From the NCBI GenBank assembly GCA_029245025.1, contig JAQWQC010000036.1, positions 1 to 42,323 on the forward strand: a stretch of 42,323 bases of DNA, read 5' to 3'. Of the stretch, positions 42,168-42,323 are shown in pieces (position 1 is the first letter of the stretch; each line of letters starts with the position of its first letter). A model generated the notes under the pieces. The model made no database searches, was not told where the DNA came from, and saw only the letters and a list, made by a program, of their open reading frames with translations. Source of the stretch: Rhodospirillaceae bacterium. Its GTDB lineage: Bacteria > Pseudomonadota > Alphaproteobacteria > Rhodospirillales > Rhodospirillaceae. The translations under genes and the position numbers were made by a program.

Positions 42168-42323
42168 ATGATGGCAACAAGTAAACTCAAGACAGATCGC
42201 CCAACCTACGCCTCTGACTTTATTCCGTCAGATGTTGAGCGGGCCGTATTCCTGGGCAATCCGGTTCTCGACAACATGATGACCAGTCTCATCGCCCTTG
42301 GCGCAGAAGTGTGGTCGAACCGC
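42168..42323 (+). CDS. Start of an unrecognised gene, cut by window edge
   Basis: 52 codons run to the edge of the window: MMATSKLKTDRPTYASDFIP, then SDVERAVFLGNPVLDNMMTS and LIALGAEVWSNR. ATG codons lie at 42168 and 42171. The AGGA site at 42160-42163 spaces better with the second. The segment is soluble-looking with no signal peptide. I do not recognise the family from this fragment. Confidence 0.6.
   Translation, partial: MMATSKLKTDRPTYASDFIPSDVERAVFLGNPVLDNMMTSLIALGAEVWSNR

Overview
The window looks like the chromosome of a free-living, probably marine or aquatic, alphaproteobacterium of moderate GC content. The assignment rests on gene families and gene order: ruvC-yebC-ymdB-ygfA with a 6S-like RNA and zapA, TrcR (DUF1013), GapR (DUF2312), DUF1192, paired DUF465 proteins next to purE, COQ9, and a three-subunit proton-translocating transhydrogenase. 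There are no tRNAs, rRNAs, insertion sequences, integrases or CRISPR arrays.

Layout. 1-3.4 kb (minus strand): ruvC (cut by the window edge), yebC, ymdB-like phosphoesterase, 5-formyltetrahydrofolate cyclo-ligase, a 6S-like RNA, zapA and a DUF4164 coiled-coil protein. 3.4-8.4 kb: class I aldolase and thiE, a small exported Cys-containing protein, then epmA and efp back to back, then suhB. 8.5-12.2 kb: an envelope module of an OmpA-like protein, a MotA/TolQ-like channel and a MotB-like coiled-coil/OmpA protein, followed by rpmE. 12.2-17.8 kb: DUF1192, a quinone oxidoreductase, TrcR, two DUF465 proteins, a decayed gene, and purE-purK. 17.8-21.6 kb: an accessory block with an exported SnoaL-like protein, decayed frames, a class III CoA-transferase, an exported methyltransferase-like protein and an isochorismatase-family hydrolase. 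21.9-23.5 kb: COQ9 and def (minus), divergent from rpsU. 23.7-28.7 kb: a broken GNAT gene, then an operon-like run of three paralogous F420/NADP reductase-type Rossmann proteins and a methyltransferase, converging on a Tat/lipoprotein-signal SDR. 28.8-31.7 kb: pntB-pntAB-pntAA (minus). 31.9-34.2 kb: DUF3108 protein, membrane protein and an unknown protein, closed by a bidirectional terminator. 34.3-39.3 kb (minus): YcnI-like DUF1775, Tat-exported DUF1838, UbiB/ABC1 protein and an M3 oligopeptidase. 39.4-42.3 kb: a long-chain acyl-CoA ligase, GapR, a 700-base gap and the start of an unrecognised gene.

How the genes fit together. Most are housekeeping genes in an order familiar from alphaproteobacteria. 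The most unusual part is 20-29 kb, where several nucleotide- or SAM-binding fold proteins (one reductase paralog, the SDR and the COG4798-type methyltransferase) carry export signals. Small-scale gene decay is visible at four places (12.3, 15.7-16.0, 18.4-18.8 and 23.7-24.2 kb). rpsU has a good Shine-Dalgarno but no ATG, GTG or TTG at the conserved start position.
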